Part shown: positions 14,016-21,751 of the stretch, piece after piece
Layout: each line of letters starts with the position of its first letter
Numbering within the stretch: position 1 is the stretch's first letter
From: Bacillota bacterium
Lineage (GTDB): Bacteria; Bacillota; Sulfobacillia; Sulfobacillales; Sulfobacillaceae
Direction: 5' to 3'
DNA: 36,252 nucleotides
Assembly: GCA_023512105.1 (NCBI GenBank)
Contig: JAIMAE010000014.1
Span: forward strand, 1 to 36,252
Notes under the pieces: model-generated
Databases searched by the model: none
Told to the model about the DNA's origin: nothing
The model's input: only the letters and a program-made list of their open reading frames with translations
Program-made: the position numbers and the translations under genes

Positions 14016-14647
14016 ATCGAGGGCCGGTGGTGGCGATCGCCAAGGGGCGGATTCAGGAGGAATTGTTGCCGCTGTGGAGCCAGGCGGGGTTTCCCTGGCC
14101 CCTGACTGACGGCAGTCGCCAGTTGTGGTTTGAGCCGGGTCGAGACCGCCCCGGCGCGATCATCGTGCGCGGGCCCGACGTCCCGGTGTTGGTCGCCCAG
14201 GGGGTGGCCGACCTGGGGGTGGTCGGCCGGGATCTGCTCATCGAATACCCGGAGTGGGACATTTTGGAGGTTGGAGAGCTGCCGGTGGCCCGCTGCCGGG
14301 TGGTCCTGGCCGGTCGGACCCCCCAGCCTCCGGACGGACCGTTTCGAGTGGCCAGCAAATATCGCCGGATCACCCGAAACTTCCTCCGCCAAAAACAATG
14401 GCTAGCCGAGATTGTGCCGTTGTCGGGCAGCCTGGAACTGGCGCCCTTAGTCGGCTTGGCTCCTTATATCGTCGACATCGTCGAGACGGGGCGCACGCTC
14501 CGCGAACATCACCTGGTGGAGATCGAGACGATTCTTTTCTCCAGCGCCGAGGTGATTGCCAACCCGGCGCACTGGCGGGCCAAGGAAGCGGTGGTGGAGG
14601 TTGCAGACCGCCTGTTGAAGGTGGGAAAGGAGGAGTTGCGTGCCTGA
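14012..14647 (+). CDS. hisG: ATP phosphoribosyltransferase catalytic subunit, short form
   Basis: First step of histidine synthesis: ATP plus PRPP to phosphoribosyl-ATP. 211 aa, the short form without the C-terminal regulatory domain, hence dependent on HisZ. Seen: AIAKGRIQEELLPLW, VRGPDVPVLVAQGVADLGVVGRDLL, the VASKYRRITRNF segment, SLELAPLVGLAPYIVDIVETGRTL (the PRPP-binding loop near residue 150-170) and the terminal LFSSAEVIANP. ATG 14012 overlaps the hisZ stop by 4 nt, and the end overlaps the hisD GTG by 8 nt, indicating translational coupling. Confidence 0.94.
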   Translation: MNRGPVVAIAKGRIQEELLPLWSQAGFPWPLTDGSRQLWFEPGRDRPGAIIVRGPDVPVLVAQGVADLGVVGRDLLIEYPEWDILEVGELPVARCRVVLAGRTPQPPDGPFRVASKYRRITRNFLRQKQWLAEIVPLSGSLELAPLVGLAPYIVDIVETGRTLREHHLVEIETILFSSAEVIANPAHWRAKEAVVEVADRLLKVGKEELRA

Positions 14648-15848
14648 TGTAGGTCCCATTTTGGAGGCGGTTCGCACCCGCGGGGCGGACGCCGTGCTAG
14701 AGTTCACCGCCCGCTTCGACGGCATCACCCTGACGCCCGAGGAGCTGATCTACGACCCTGCCCGGGTGGCGTTGCCCGCTCCCGACGCCGACGCGCAGGC
14801 GGCCGTCGACTTCGCGGTGGAGCGGGTGCGGCAATTTCACGAACAATGTCGCCCCACCGCCACCAAGGTGCAAGAGCCGGGGCTCAGCCTGGAAGAGCGC
14901 TGGGTTCCCTTGCAGCGCGTCGGCATCTACGTGCCCAACGGGCTCTACCCGCTGCTCTCCAGCCTGATCATGTCGGTCGTGCCCGCTCAAGCCGCCGGGG
15001 TGGGCGAGATCGTGGTGGCCCTCTCGCCCCGGCACGACTCCCGCCGCCACCCCTTGTGGAACTACGCCCTGCGCAAGCTGGGTGTGCGCGAAGTCCTGGC
15101 CGCCGGTGGCGCGCAGGCGATTGCCGCCATGGCCTACGGCCTTCCCGGACTGCTAAAGCCGGTCAGCCTGATCGCCGGCCCAGGCAACGCCTGGGTCGCC
15201 GCGGCCAAACAGGCTCTGTTTGCCGCCGGGGTAGTGGGCATCGACCTGGTCGCCGGGCCCTCCGAGGTGCTGGTCATCGCCGACGAGGAAGCGCCAGTGG
15301 ACTGGGTGGCTTTAGACCTGCTCTCCCAGGCCGAACACTCGCCGGACGCCGAGGCCATCTTCATCACCTGGTCGCCGACCCTGCTCTCCCAGGTGAAGGC
15401 CGCCGTGGAGCAAGAACGCGCCCAGGCGCCGCATCCGCAGACACTTGGACCGATAACCTTCCGGTTGGTCGCCGACCCGGCGGAGGCAGTCGAGCAGGCC
15501 AACCGGATTGCCCCTGAGCACTTGGCCTTGGTTGGGGCCAAGGCAGAGGACTTGGCCGGCCAAGTCACCACCGCGGGAGCCGTATTCATCGGGCCTCTGG
15601 CTGGACAGGCGCTCGGCGACTACGTGGCCGGCCCCAGCCACGTCCTTCCCACCCAGGGAACCGGCCGCTTTCTCTCCGGGCTTTCCACCCGGACCTTTAT
15701 GCGCAAGATTTCGGTCATCTCCCCGGGTGAGAACCTGCGAACCGAATATCTTCGCCATGGCGCCACCTTGGCCGACCTCGAAGGCTTGTACTTTCACGCC
15801 GAGGCGCTGCGCCGGCGGATGGCCGCGATGGAAAGGAGGCGCCGATGA
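14640..15848 (+). CDS. hisD: Histidinol dehydrogenase
   Basis: 402-aa zinc enzyme that oxidises histidinol to histidine in two NAD steps. Seen: ERWVPLQRVGIYVPNG, AGVGEIVVALSP, AAGGAQAIAAMAYG, AGPGNAWVAAAKQ, DLVAGPSEVLVIAD, the zinc-ligand region LLSQAEHSPDAEA, catalytic Glu-His in IAPEHLALV, GDYVAGPSHVLPT and the final YFHAEALRRRM. GTG 14640 overlaps the end of hisG. The N-terminus is slightly shorter than in E. coli HisD. The stop overlaps hisB by 4 nt. Confidence 0.95.
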   Translation: MPDVGPILEAVRTRGADAVLEFTARFDGITLTPEELIYDPARVALPAPDADAQAAVDFAVERVRQFHEQCRPTATKVQEPGLSLEERWVPLQRVGIYVPNGLYPLLSSLIMSVVPAQAAGVGEIVVALSPRHDSRRHPLWNYALRKLGVREVLAAGGAQAIAAMAYGLPGLLKPVSLIAGPGNAWVAAAKQALFAAGVVGIDLVAGPSEVLVIADEEAPVDWVALDLLSQAEHSPDAEAIFITWSPTLLSQVKAAVEQERAQAPHPQTLGPITFRLVADPAEAVEQANRIAPEHLALVGAKAEDLAGQVTTAGAVFIGPLAGQALGDYVAGPSHVLPTQGTGRFLSGLSTRTFMRKISVISPGENLRTEYLRHGATLADLEGLYFHAEALRRRMAAMERRRR

Positions 15849-16426
15849 GTCGACACGCTTTGGTCGAACGCGTTACCCAGGAAACCCGCGTGCGCGTCGA
15901 GGTGGACCTCGATCAGCCGCGGGCGCCCCAGGTGGCCACCGAGGTCCCGCTGTTCACCCACTTCCTGCAGGCCTTGGGCCACCACGGGCGTTTTGGGTTG
16001 ACCGTCGACGCCGCGGGGGACGTGGCGGTGGACCCCCACCACCTGATTGAGGACGTCGGCATCGCCTTGGGTTCAGCCGTCCGCCAAGCCCTGGGCAACG
16101 GCGCCGGCATCCGCCGCTACGGGCAGCGCTGGCTGCCGATGGACGAAGCCTTGGTGCTGGTGGTGGTAGACATTTCCGGACGCGGACAGTGTTACTGGGA
16201 CCCCGCCTTCCCCAACCGACCGGTGGGCGGGGTGGCGGCGGAGGTGTGGCCCGAATTCTTCCACGGCTTTGCCCGCAGCGGCGGGATCACCTTACATCTT
16301 CGGCTGACCGCCGGCGAGAACGCCCACCACATCTATGAGGCCACTTTTAAGGGCTTGGGCCAGGCGCTGGCCGAAGCGGTGGCGGTGGTGGGTACCGCCG
16401 TCCCGTCCACCAAGGGGGTGTTGTAA
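15845..16426 (+). CDS. hisB: Imidazoleglycerol-phosphate dehydratase
   Basis: 193-aa monofunctional IGPD. Manganese-binding HHLIEDVGI and HHIYEATFKGLGQAL are both present, with FTHFLQALGHHGRF near residue 38-52. It dehydrates imidazoleglycerol phosphate to imidazoleacetol phosphate. The phosphatase domain fused in E. coli HisB is absent, so histidinol-phosphate phosphatase must be supplied by another gene outside this window. ATG 15845 overlaps hisD by 4 nt, and the TAA abuts the hisH GTG without spacer. Confidence 0.95.
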   Translation: MSRHALVERVTQETRVRVEVDLDQPRAPQVATEVPLFTHFLQALGHHGRFGLTVDAAGDVAVDPHHLIEDVGIALGSAVRQALGNGAGIRRYGQRWLPMDEALVLVVVDISGRGQCYWDPAFPNRPVGGVAAEVWPEFFHGFARSGGITLHLRLTAGENAHHIYEATFKGLGQALAEAVAVVGTAVPSTKGVL

Positions 16427-17029
16427 GTGCGGGCGTTGGTGGTGGATTACGGGATGGGAAACCTCGGCAGCCTGCTGGCGCTGTTGGAGCGGTTGCACCA
16501 CCAGGGCGTGGTGTGGAGCCACGGCACGCCACCCCCCGGCTATGACCTGGTAATCCTGCCGGGCGTGGGTTCGATGCAGGCCGCATTTGACCAGCTGCAT
16601 GAGCGCGAGCTGCTCGAACCCCTCTTAGACCTGCACCGCCGGGAGGTCCCGATCCTGGGCATCTGCTTAGGGTTGCAACTCTTTTTCGAGTCCAGCGAAG
16701 AAGGCAATGGACGGGGGCTGGGGTTTCTCCCCGGCCGGGTGGTCGCCCTGAAGGCCAACCGGGTGCCCCACATGGGATGGAACACGGTGCGATTTCGCGC
16801 CCATCCGCTGTTCAAGGGACTGACCCCCTCCTCGGCCTTCTACTTTGTCCACAGCTACCGGGTGGCCCCGGAACAGGGGGAGATCGTCTACGGGGAGACC
16901 GAGTACGAGCAAGAATGGTTTCCCAGCGTGGTGGTGGCTCCTCCCTTGGTCGGGGTCCAATTTCATCCCGAGTTGAGCGGACCGGTAGGCCGACAGTGGC
17001 TAGACAACTACTTTCGGGAGATGGTTTAA
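16427..17029 (+). CDS. hisH: Imidazole glycerol phosphate synthase, glutaminase subunit
   Basis: 200-aa triad glutaminase that feeds ammonia to HisF. Seen: VVDYGMGNLGSLLALL, ILPGVGSM, the nucleophile Cys in ILGICLGLQLFFESSEE, and His-Glu in VGVQFHPELSG. The start GTG 16427 directly follows the hisB stop. It ends at TAA 17029, immediately followed by the presumed ATC start of hisA. Confidence 0.95.
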   Translation: MRALVVDYGMGNLGSLLALLERLHHQGVVWSHGTPPPGYDLVILPGVGSMQAAFDQLHERELLEPLLDLHRREVPILGICLGLQLFFESSEEGNGRGLGFLPGRVVALKANRVPHMGWNTVRFRAHPLFKGLTPSSAFYFVHSYRVAPEQGEIVYGETEYEQEWFPSVVVAPPLVGVQFHPELSGPVGRQWLDNYFREMV

Positions 17030-17758
17030 ATCGAGATTTGGCCCGCCATAGACCTTTTGGGAGCCAGCGCGGTGCGCTTGCGCCAAGGCCAATACCAGAT
17101 GGTCACCCGGTATGCGACCGATCCGGCGTCGCTCGGGGACAGGCTAAAGTCGGCCGGCTTGCGCCGCGTGCACCTGGTGGACCTGGAGGGAGCCCGCTCC
17201 GGCACCTTTCAGGCCTGGGAGAGCTTGGCCGCGCTGGTGCGAATCGGCCTGGCGGTGGAGGTCGGCGGAGGGTTTCGCCACCTCGACGCGGTGGCCAAGG
17301 CGCTGGATCTTGGCGCGGCCCGGGTGGTCCTGGGCAGTCGCCTGGTGGAGAGCCCTGGCTTCGGCGAAGACGTGTTAAAGCGGTTTTCTCCCCAGCAGGT
17401 GGTGGCCAGCCTCGACGTCGACCTGGAGGGACGAGTCCGCGTCCGCGGCTGGACCGCCTCGGGGCCCGAGGCCACTGTATGGTGGCAAGCGCTGCATCGC
17501 CAAGGCTTTCAGATTGCCAACGTCACCGACATCTCCCGCGACGGCACCTTGTCCGGCATCCGGCAGTCGTTTTGGCAACAATGGGCCGCCATGCCCGGTC
17601 AGATCGGGGCGGGAGGTGGCATCCGGTCCCTCGCCGACCTGGAGCTGTTGGCGGACCTGGGAATCCACCACGCCGTGTTGGGGAAGGCCTGGCTGGAGGG
17701 CCTGATCGACCTTGAGGCCCTGGCCGGCTACGACCGGTCAGGCCCGCCCAGCGAATAG
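17030..17758 (+). CDS. hisA: ProFAR isomerase HisA, with probable ATC start codon
   Basis: TIM-barrel isomerase (Amadori rearrangement of ProFAR to PRFAR), 242 aa from ATC 17030. The conserved N-terminus reads EIWPAIDLLGASAVRLRQG, and the catalytic Asp lies in PAIDLL. The second catalytic Asp is in NVTDISRDGTLSG. Phosphate-binding loops are EVGGGFR and GAGGGIRSLADL. The frame is closed by the hisH stop (17027-17029) directly before ATC. The only canonical-type codon nearby, TTG 17057, lies after the catalytic Asp and would destroy the enzyme. ATC falls exactly where related HisA proteins have Met, 9 nt after a GGGAG. ATT 17036 or ATA 17048 are less likely. Confidence 0.92.
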   Translation: MEIWPAIDLLGASAVRLRQGQYQMVTRYATDPASLGDRLKSAGLRRVHLVDLEGARSGTFQAWESLAALVRIGLAVEVGGGFRHLDAVAKALDLGAARVVLGSRLVESPGFGEDVLKRFSPQQVVASLDVDLEGRVRVRGWTASGPEATVWWQALHRQGFQIANVTDISRDGTLSGIRQSFWQQWAAMPGQIGAGGGIRSLADLELLADLGIHHAVLGKAWLEGLIDLEALAGYDRSGPPSE

Positions 17759-17787
17759 CAACGCCTTTTCCCAGAGAGGAGCTTGGT

Positions 17788-18546
17788 ATGTTACTGCCGC
17801 GAATCATCCCTTGCCTGGACGTTCGCCACGGGCGCGTCGTCAAGGGCGTGCGCTTCTTGGACCTCAAGGACAGCGGAGACCCGGTCGAGTTGGCTGCCTA
17901 CTACGCCGCCAGCGGGGCCGACGAGGTGGTGTGGCTCGACATCGTGGCCACCGTCGAGGAGCTGGAGCTGGCCACCGACCTCATTGCCCAAGCTCGGCGC
18001 CGCGTGGACATCCCGATGACCATTGGCGGTGGGATTCGCTCCCTCCGCCAAGTCGAAGCGCTGCTAGAGGCCGGGGCCGACAAGGTCTCGATCAATACCT
18101 ACGCCATACAAAATCCCCAGGTCATCGGTCAGGTGGCGGCCCGGTGGGGCAGCCAGTGCATGGTGGTGGCGGTCGACGCCCGCCGCGAGGGCGACCACTT
18201 CCAGGTTTACACCCATGGCGGAAGGCAGCGCACCGATTGGGAGCTCGGAGCCTGGCTCAAGGCGGCCGAGTCGGAAGGAGCCGGGGAGTTTCTGCTCACC
18301 AGCATGGATCGCGACGGCACTCAGGCCGGCTACGACCTGCCCATGCTGCGCTTTGCCCGCGGGCTGGTTCACCGTCCGGTGATCGCCTCTGGAGGGGCTG
18401 GAAGCATCGACGATCTGGCCGAAGCGCTGCGCGATGGACAAGATGCCCTGCTGTTGGCCTCGATCCTTCACCAGGGGACGCTGACCATCCCGGCCATCAA
18501 AGCGGAACTGGCGCAAAGGGGGTTGCCGGTGCGATGGCCGTTATAA
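17788..18546 (+). CDS. hisF: Imidazole glycerol phosphate synthase, cyclase subunit
   Basis: 252-aa TIM barrel paired with HisH: converts PRFAR and ammonia to IGP and AICAR. Seen: the start LLPRIIPCLDVRHGRVVKGVRF with catalytic Asp in CLDV, TIGGGIRSL, ADKVSINT, the second catalytic Asp in LTSMDRDGTQAGYD, ASGGAGSIDDL and LLASILH. ATG 17788 follows AGAGGAG, 29 nt after hisA. The last 13 nt overlap hisIE. Confidence 0.96.
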   Translation: MLLPRIIPCLDVRHGRVVKGVRFLDLKDSGDPVELAAYYAASGADEVVWLDIVATVEELELATDLIAQARRRVDIPMTIGGGIRSLRQVEALLEAGADKVSINTYAIQNPQVIGQVAARWGSQCMVVAVDARREGDHFQVYTHGGRQRTDWELGAWLKAAESEGAGEFLLTSMDRDGTQAGYDLPMLRFARGLVHRPVIASGGAGSIDDLAEALRDGQDALLLASILHQGTLTIPAIKAELAQRGLPVRWPL

Positions 18547-19130
18547 AGGAGGATGGGCGCTCCCTGTACGTGGTCACCGTCCAAGACCTCGCCACTGGGC
18601 GCATCTTGATGACCGCCTTTGCCGACCAGGAGGCTCTGGAGCGCACCCGGGAGACGGGGCTGGCCCATTTTTACAGTCGTTCCCGGCAACGGCTGTGGCA
18701 AAAAGGCGAAACCTCCGGCCATGTCCTGCCGGTTGAGCAAGTCCTCGCCGACTGCGACCAAGACAGCTACATCTACCTGGCCCGCCCCATCCATCCGGTG
18801 TGTCATCGCAACACCCCCGGTTGCTTTGATCAGGCCCCCGCTTTTGGCACCTTGGAGGTGCTGGCGGGGTGGATCGAGGAGCGGGCGACGGGACCGGAGG
18901 ACCCCCAATCCTACACCCAACGGCTGATCCGCGAGCCGTGGGAGCGGCTTTTGAAAAAGGTGGGGGAGGAGGCCACCGAGGTGGTGTTGGCGGCGTTGTC
19001 GGACGACGCCCCGACCAACCTGGTCTGGGAGAGCGCAGATCTGCTCTACCATCTCTTGGTGGTCCTGCATCGAGCCGGGGTCCCGCTATCGGAGGTCCGA
19101 GCAGAACTCGAACGCCGCCACCAGCCGTAG
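18534..19130 (+). CDS. hisIE: Bifunctional PR-AMP cyclohydrolase / PR-ATP pyrophosphatase
   Basis: 198 aa. The HisI domain (1-110) has FYSRSRQRLWQKGETSGH, the DCDQDS metal-binding stretch and the HPVCHRNTPGCF zinc cysteines. The HisE domain (about 110-198) has KKVGEEATEVVLAA and ESADLLYHLLVVLHR. They carry out steps 2 and 3 of histidine synthesis. ATG 18534 lies within the hisF end. The strong AAAGGAGG at 18545-18552 is downstream of this ATG, but no good in-frame start fits it without loss of the first HisI strand. Last gene of the his operon. Confidence 0.93.
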   Translation: MAVIKEDGRSLYVVTVQDLATGRILMTAFADQEALERTRETGLAHFYSRSRQRLWQKGETSGHVLPVEQVLADCDQDSYIYLARPIHPVCHRNTPGCFDQAPAFGTLEVLAGWIEERATGPEDPQSYTQRLIREPWERLLKKVGEEATEVVLAALSDDAPTNLVWESADLLYHLLVVLHRAGVPLSEVRAELERRHQP

Positions 19131-19177
19131 GCGATGCTATAGACAGCCTGCCGCCGCCGGCGCACAATAGCGGCAGA

Positions 19178-19192
19178 GGAGTGGAAGACTCC
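19178..19192. repeat. Short hairpin between hisIE and the two-component locus
   Basis: GGAGT-GGAAG-ACTCC lies 18 nt before the ATG of the 131-aa gene. It has no T-run, so termination of the his operon is not assured, and read-through into the two-component genes is possible. Confidence 0.35.
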
Positions 19193-19210
19193 GTTCAGGG
19201 AGGGAGAACC

Positions 19211-19606
19211 ATGCCACGGTTGTTTCGTTCCTGGGGCTATGCGGCCAAGCGGCCTTTGACCCCGACGCAGGAAAAGCTCTTGAACCAGCGGTTAGACCGT
19301 TACCACGCCGTGCAACATCACAACTTCGTCGACGAGCTGGAGGTGACCGAAGCGATCTTGGGGCGCCCGGTGCCGTTCAGCGAACTGACGGTGGAGGAGG
19401 CCAACCGCGTGGCCGCCCACCTCAACGTGCGGATCGCGCTGTACACCTATTTCCGCTCCGAGTTGCCCAATCCTCCGGCTGACTTCCGACACGAGCTAGA
19501 CCCGATCTTGGCCAACCGGCGTCTGCTCGATCGGGTGATCGCCCGAGCGGGCTGGGATACGGCGGAGTACTTTCTCTCCCCCCACCCGCTGGATCAAGCC
19601 CGATGA
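19211..19606 (+). CDS. Unknown protein, 131 aa, coupled to response regulator gene
   Basis: I do not recognise a family. It is soluble, mostly helical and charged, with a basic N-terminus (MPRLFRSWGYAAKRP). A His cluster (RYHAVQHHNF) and a central helical repeat-like region (DELEVTEAILGRPVPFSELTVEEANRVAAH) are seen, with no cysteines. ATG 19211 follows AGGGAGGGAG. Its stop overlaps the start of the response-regulator gene by 4 nt (ATGA), so translation is probably coupled. It may be an accessory or target protein of that signalling pair. Confidence 0.75.
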   Translation: MPRLFRSWGYAAKRPLTPTQEKLLNQRLDRYHAVQHHNFVDELEVTEAILGRPVPFSELTVEEANRVAAHLNVRIALYTYFRSELPNPPADFRHELDPILANRRLLDRVIARAGWDTAEYFLSPHPLDQAR

Positions 19607-20283
19607 GCACCCAGCCGGTTCGGGTGCTGGTCGTCGACGACGAAGAGAGCATTCGCGACCTGTTGACGATCGGCCTGCAGCATCGCGGATATCAGGTCTA
19701 TCCCTATGCCGACGCCGAGTCGGCTTGGGCGGCCTTGCCCCAGGTGCACCCGGCGGCCGCGATCCTAGACATCATGCTCCCCGGCCAAGACGGCATGGAG
19801 TTGTGCCGCAGCCTGCGGCGGGACTTCCCTGACCTCTACATCTTGATGTTGACTGCTCGGGATGCCGTTTCCGACCGCGTCCAGGGCCTGGAGCAGGGCG
19901 CCGACGATTACTTGGTCAAGCCGTTTGACCTCGACGAGCTGGTGGCACGGCTGCGCGCGGGACTGCGGAGAATCCACCGCGACGAGCCCACCGTCTACCG
20001 GTTTGGCGACTTGGTGCTCGACGACACCGCCCATCGGGTGCAGCGGGGCGAGAAGACGGTGGTCTTGACCGCCAAGGAGTTTGAGCTGCTCCGCTACCTG
20101 ATGCAACACCCCGGCCGCGTCTTGTCCAAGAGCCAAATCATCGCCGAGGTCTGGGGGTACCAGTATCCGGGCGACGAGAACCTGGTCGAGGTGCACATGT
20201 ACAGCCTGCGCGAGAAGATTGGGGACCGAGACAAGACCATCATCCAGACCGTGCGCGGTTTCGGCTATCGGTTGGGGAACTGA
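19603..20283 (+). CDS. OmpR/PhoB-family response regulator
   Basis: 226 aa. The receiver domain (1-120) has acidic pair D12/D13, phospho-acceptor D56 (AILDIMLPGQDG), switch Thr T84 and Lys K106 (LVKPF). The C-terminal winged helix (about 130-225) has LTAKEFELLRYLMQHPGRVLS, the recognition-helix region ENLVEVHMYSLREKI and the final TVRGFGYRL. It is a DNA-binding transcription regulator controlled by the histidine kinase encoded 2 nt downstream. Similar to the MprA/ArlR-type group. The target genes are unknown. Confidence 0.95.
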   Translation: MSTQPVRVLVVDDEESIRDLLTIGLQHRGYQVYPYADAESAWAALPQVHPAAAILDIMLPGQDGMELCRSLRRDFPDLYILMLTARDAVSDRVQGLEQGADDYLVKPFDLDELVARLRAGLRRIHRDEPTVYRFGDLVLDDTAHRVQRGEKTVVLTAKEFELLRYLMQHPGRVLSKSQIIAEVWGYQYPGDENLVEVHMYSLREKIGDRDKTIIQTVRGFGYRLGN

Positions 20284-20285
20284 AA

Positions 20286-21686
20286 ATGGCCGCGCGACCT
20301 TCCCGCCGCCGTTTGGTCGACGAACTGATCGGGCGCCAGGTCCTGCTGCTGGCCATCCTACTGGGGATTCTCGGCATCAGCCAGTTCTTAATCCTTCGCC
20401 AAGTGCTGGACCACGCCCGGATGAACACCCTGCGCTCCGAGTTGAACCTGGTCGCTCCCGTGCTTCGCCGAGCCCCTCCCGACCTGGACCGGGCGGCCGC
20501 GTTTATGGTCGCCCATTTAAACGAGCCGGGGGTACAGGTGATGGTCACCGACGCCCAAGGCAAGGTGTTGGCCGCCTCACCCAGCGTGCGCGGCTTGCCC
20601 TCCCCCTCCTCGCCCCAATTTGACCGATCGGCATGGTTTGTGGCCTCGCAGCCCATTGGTCCCCCGCCCCATCCGGTCGGATGGCTTTGGCTGTTGGCCA
20701 GCCGCGCCACCGTCAACCACATCCTGCAGCGGGACATGGAGATTTTTGTCTTCTTTGGCCTCCTGGCCTTGGCCGGCACGGGATGGCTGGCCTCGGTATC
20801 GGTGCGCCACAGTTTGGCTCCGCTGCGCTCCGTGATCGACAGCACGCTCCGTATCGCTCGCGGAGACTACGGACACACCAGCGATTTCTCGGAAGCTCCC
20901 GCCGAGTTGGTGGAGCTGGGCGAAGCGGTTAACCGGATGTCGGTGGCGATCAAGGAGTCGTTTGACCAGGAAAAGGCCCTGGCCGACCAGATGCGCCGCT
21001 TTCTGGCCGATGCCTCCCACGAACTTCGCACCCCCCTGACCGCCATCAACGGTTTTGTCGACCTCCTCCAACGCGAATCGCTCTCGGGGGCGGAGAAGGC
21101 CACGGCGTTGGCGGCGATCGCCCGGGAGGGGCACCGCATGGCCCGCCTGGTCAACCAGTTGCTGACCTTGAGCCGGTTGGAGAGTTCGCCGGAAGGCCAG
21201 GTACAGTTGGCTCCGGTGGCCTTGGAGCATTGGCTGGCGGAGAGTCGGCCCGTCCTCGACCGCATTGCCGCTCCCCATCCCTTGGTGGTGCGGGTGCAAC
21301 CCGTCCGCGTCTTTGCCGATCGCGACCGCCTCACCGAGGTGGTTCTAAACTTGGTGGAAAACGCCAGCCGCTACTCTCCTCCCCACGCGGCGATCGAGTT
21401 GTCGGTCCACCCCGACGGCCCCTGGGGCGTGATCGAGGTGGCAGACCGCGGTCCGGGGATTCCCCCCGATGTGCTGCCACACGTCTTTGAACGCTTCTAC
21501 CGCGGGGATCGGGCGCGGACCGGCTCGGCCGGCGGCAGCGGGCTGGGTCTTTCCATTGCCCAAGCGCTGACCCAGGCCCAAAGAGGGGAGATCGAGGCCC
21601 AAAACCGCACCGACAGTCCCGGGGCGGTCTTTCGCGTCCGCCTGCCCCAATGGCAACCCCACGACGCGGTTGAGACCCTACCCTAG
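20286..21686 (+). CDS. Membrane sensor histidine kinase
   Basis: 466 aa. TM1 lies about 18-40 and TM2 about 151-173. The extracytoplasmic sensor is only about 110 residues and Pro-rich in its second half. HAMP linker about 175-230. HisKA phospho-acceptor H245 in DASHELRTPL. ATPase domain: N-box LNLVENASRYS (about 354-364), G1 DRGPGIP (387-393), F-box FERFYRGD and G2 GSGLGLSIA. It would phosphorylate the adjacent regulator. ATG 20286 lies 2 nt after the regulator stop. The signal sensed cannot be deduced. The small sensor resembles MprB/ArlS-like kinases. Confidence 0.94.
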   Translation: MAARPSRRRLVDELIGRQVLLLAILLGILGISQFLILRQVLDHARMNTLRSELNLVAPVLRRAPPDLDRAAAFMVAHLNEPGVQVMVTDAQGKVLAASPSVRGLPSPSSPQFDRSAWFVASQPIGPPPHPVGWLWLLASRATVNHILQRDMEIFVFFGLLALAGTGWLASVSVRHSLAPLRSVIDSTLRIARGDYGHTSDFSEAPAELVELGEAVNRMSVAIKESFDQEKALADQMRRFLADASHELRTPLTAINGFVDLLQRESLSGAEKATALAAIAREGHRMARLVNQLLTLSRLESSPEGQVQLAPVALEHWLAESRPVLDRIAAPHPLVVRVQPVRVFADRDRLTEVVLNLVENASRYSPPHAAIELSVHPDGPWGVIEVADRGPGIPPDVLPHVFERFYRGDRARTGSAGGSGLGLSIAQALTQAQRGEIEAQNRTDSPGAVFRVRLPQWQPHDAVETLP

Positions 21687-21751
21687 GCATCGAGAAGGCG
21701 CTGCCACGCGAGCCGGTTCGGGGGCGTCAGCAGTCTTTGAGCCGGGTTCGG

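Noticed and set aside
17712-18533. Long upstream extension of hisIE through hisF
   Set aside because: It is out of frame with hisF and Gly/Arg-rich. HisI homology begins only at about 18534.
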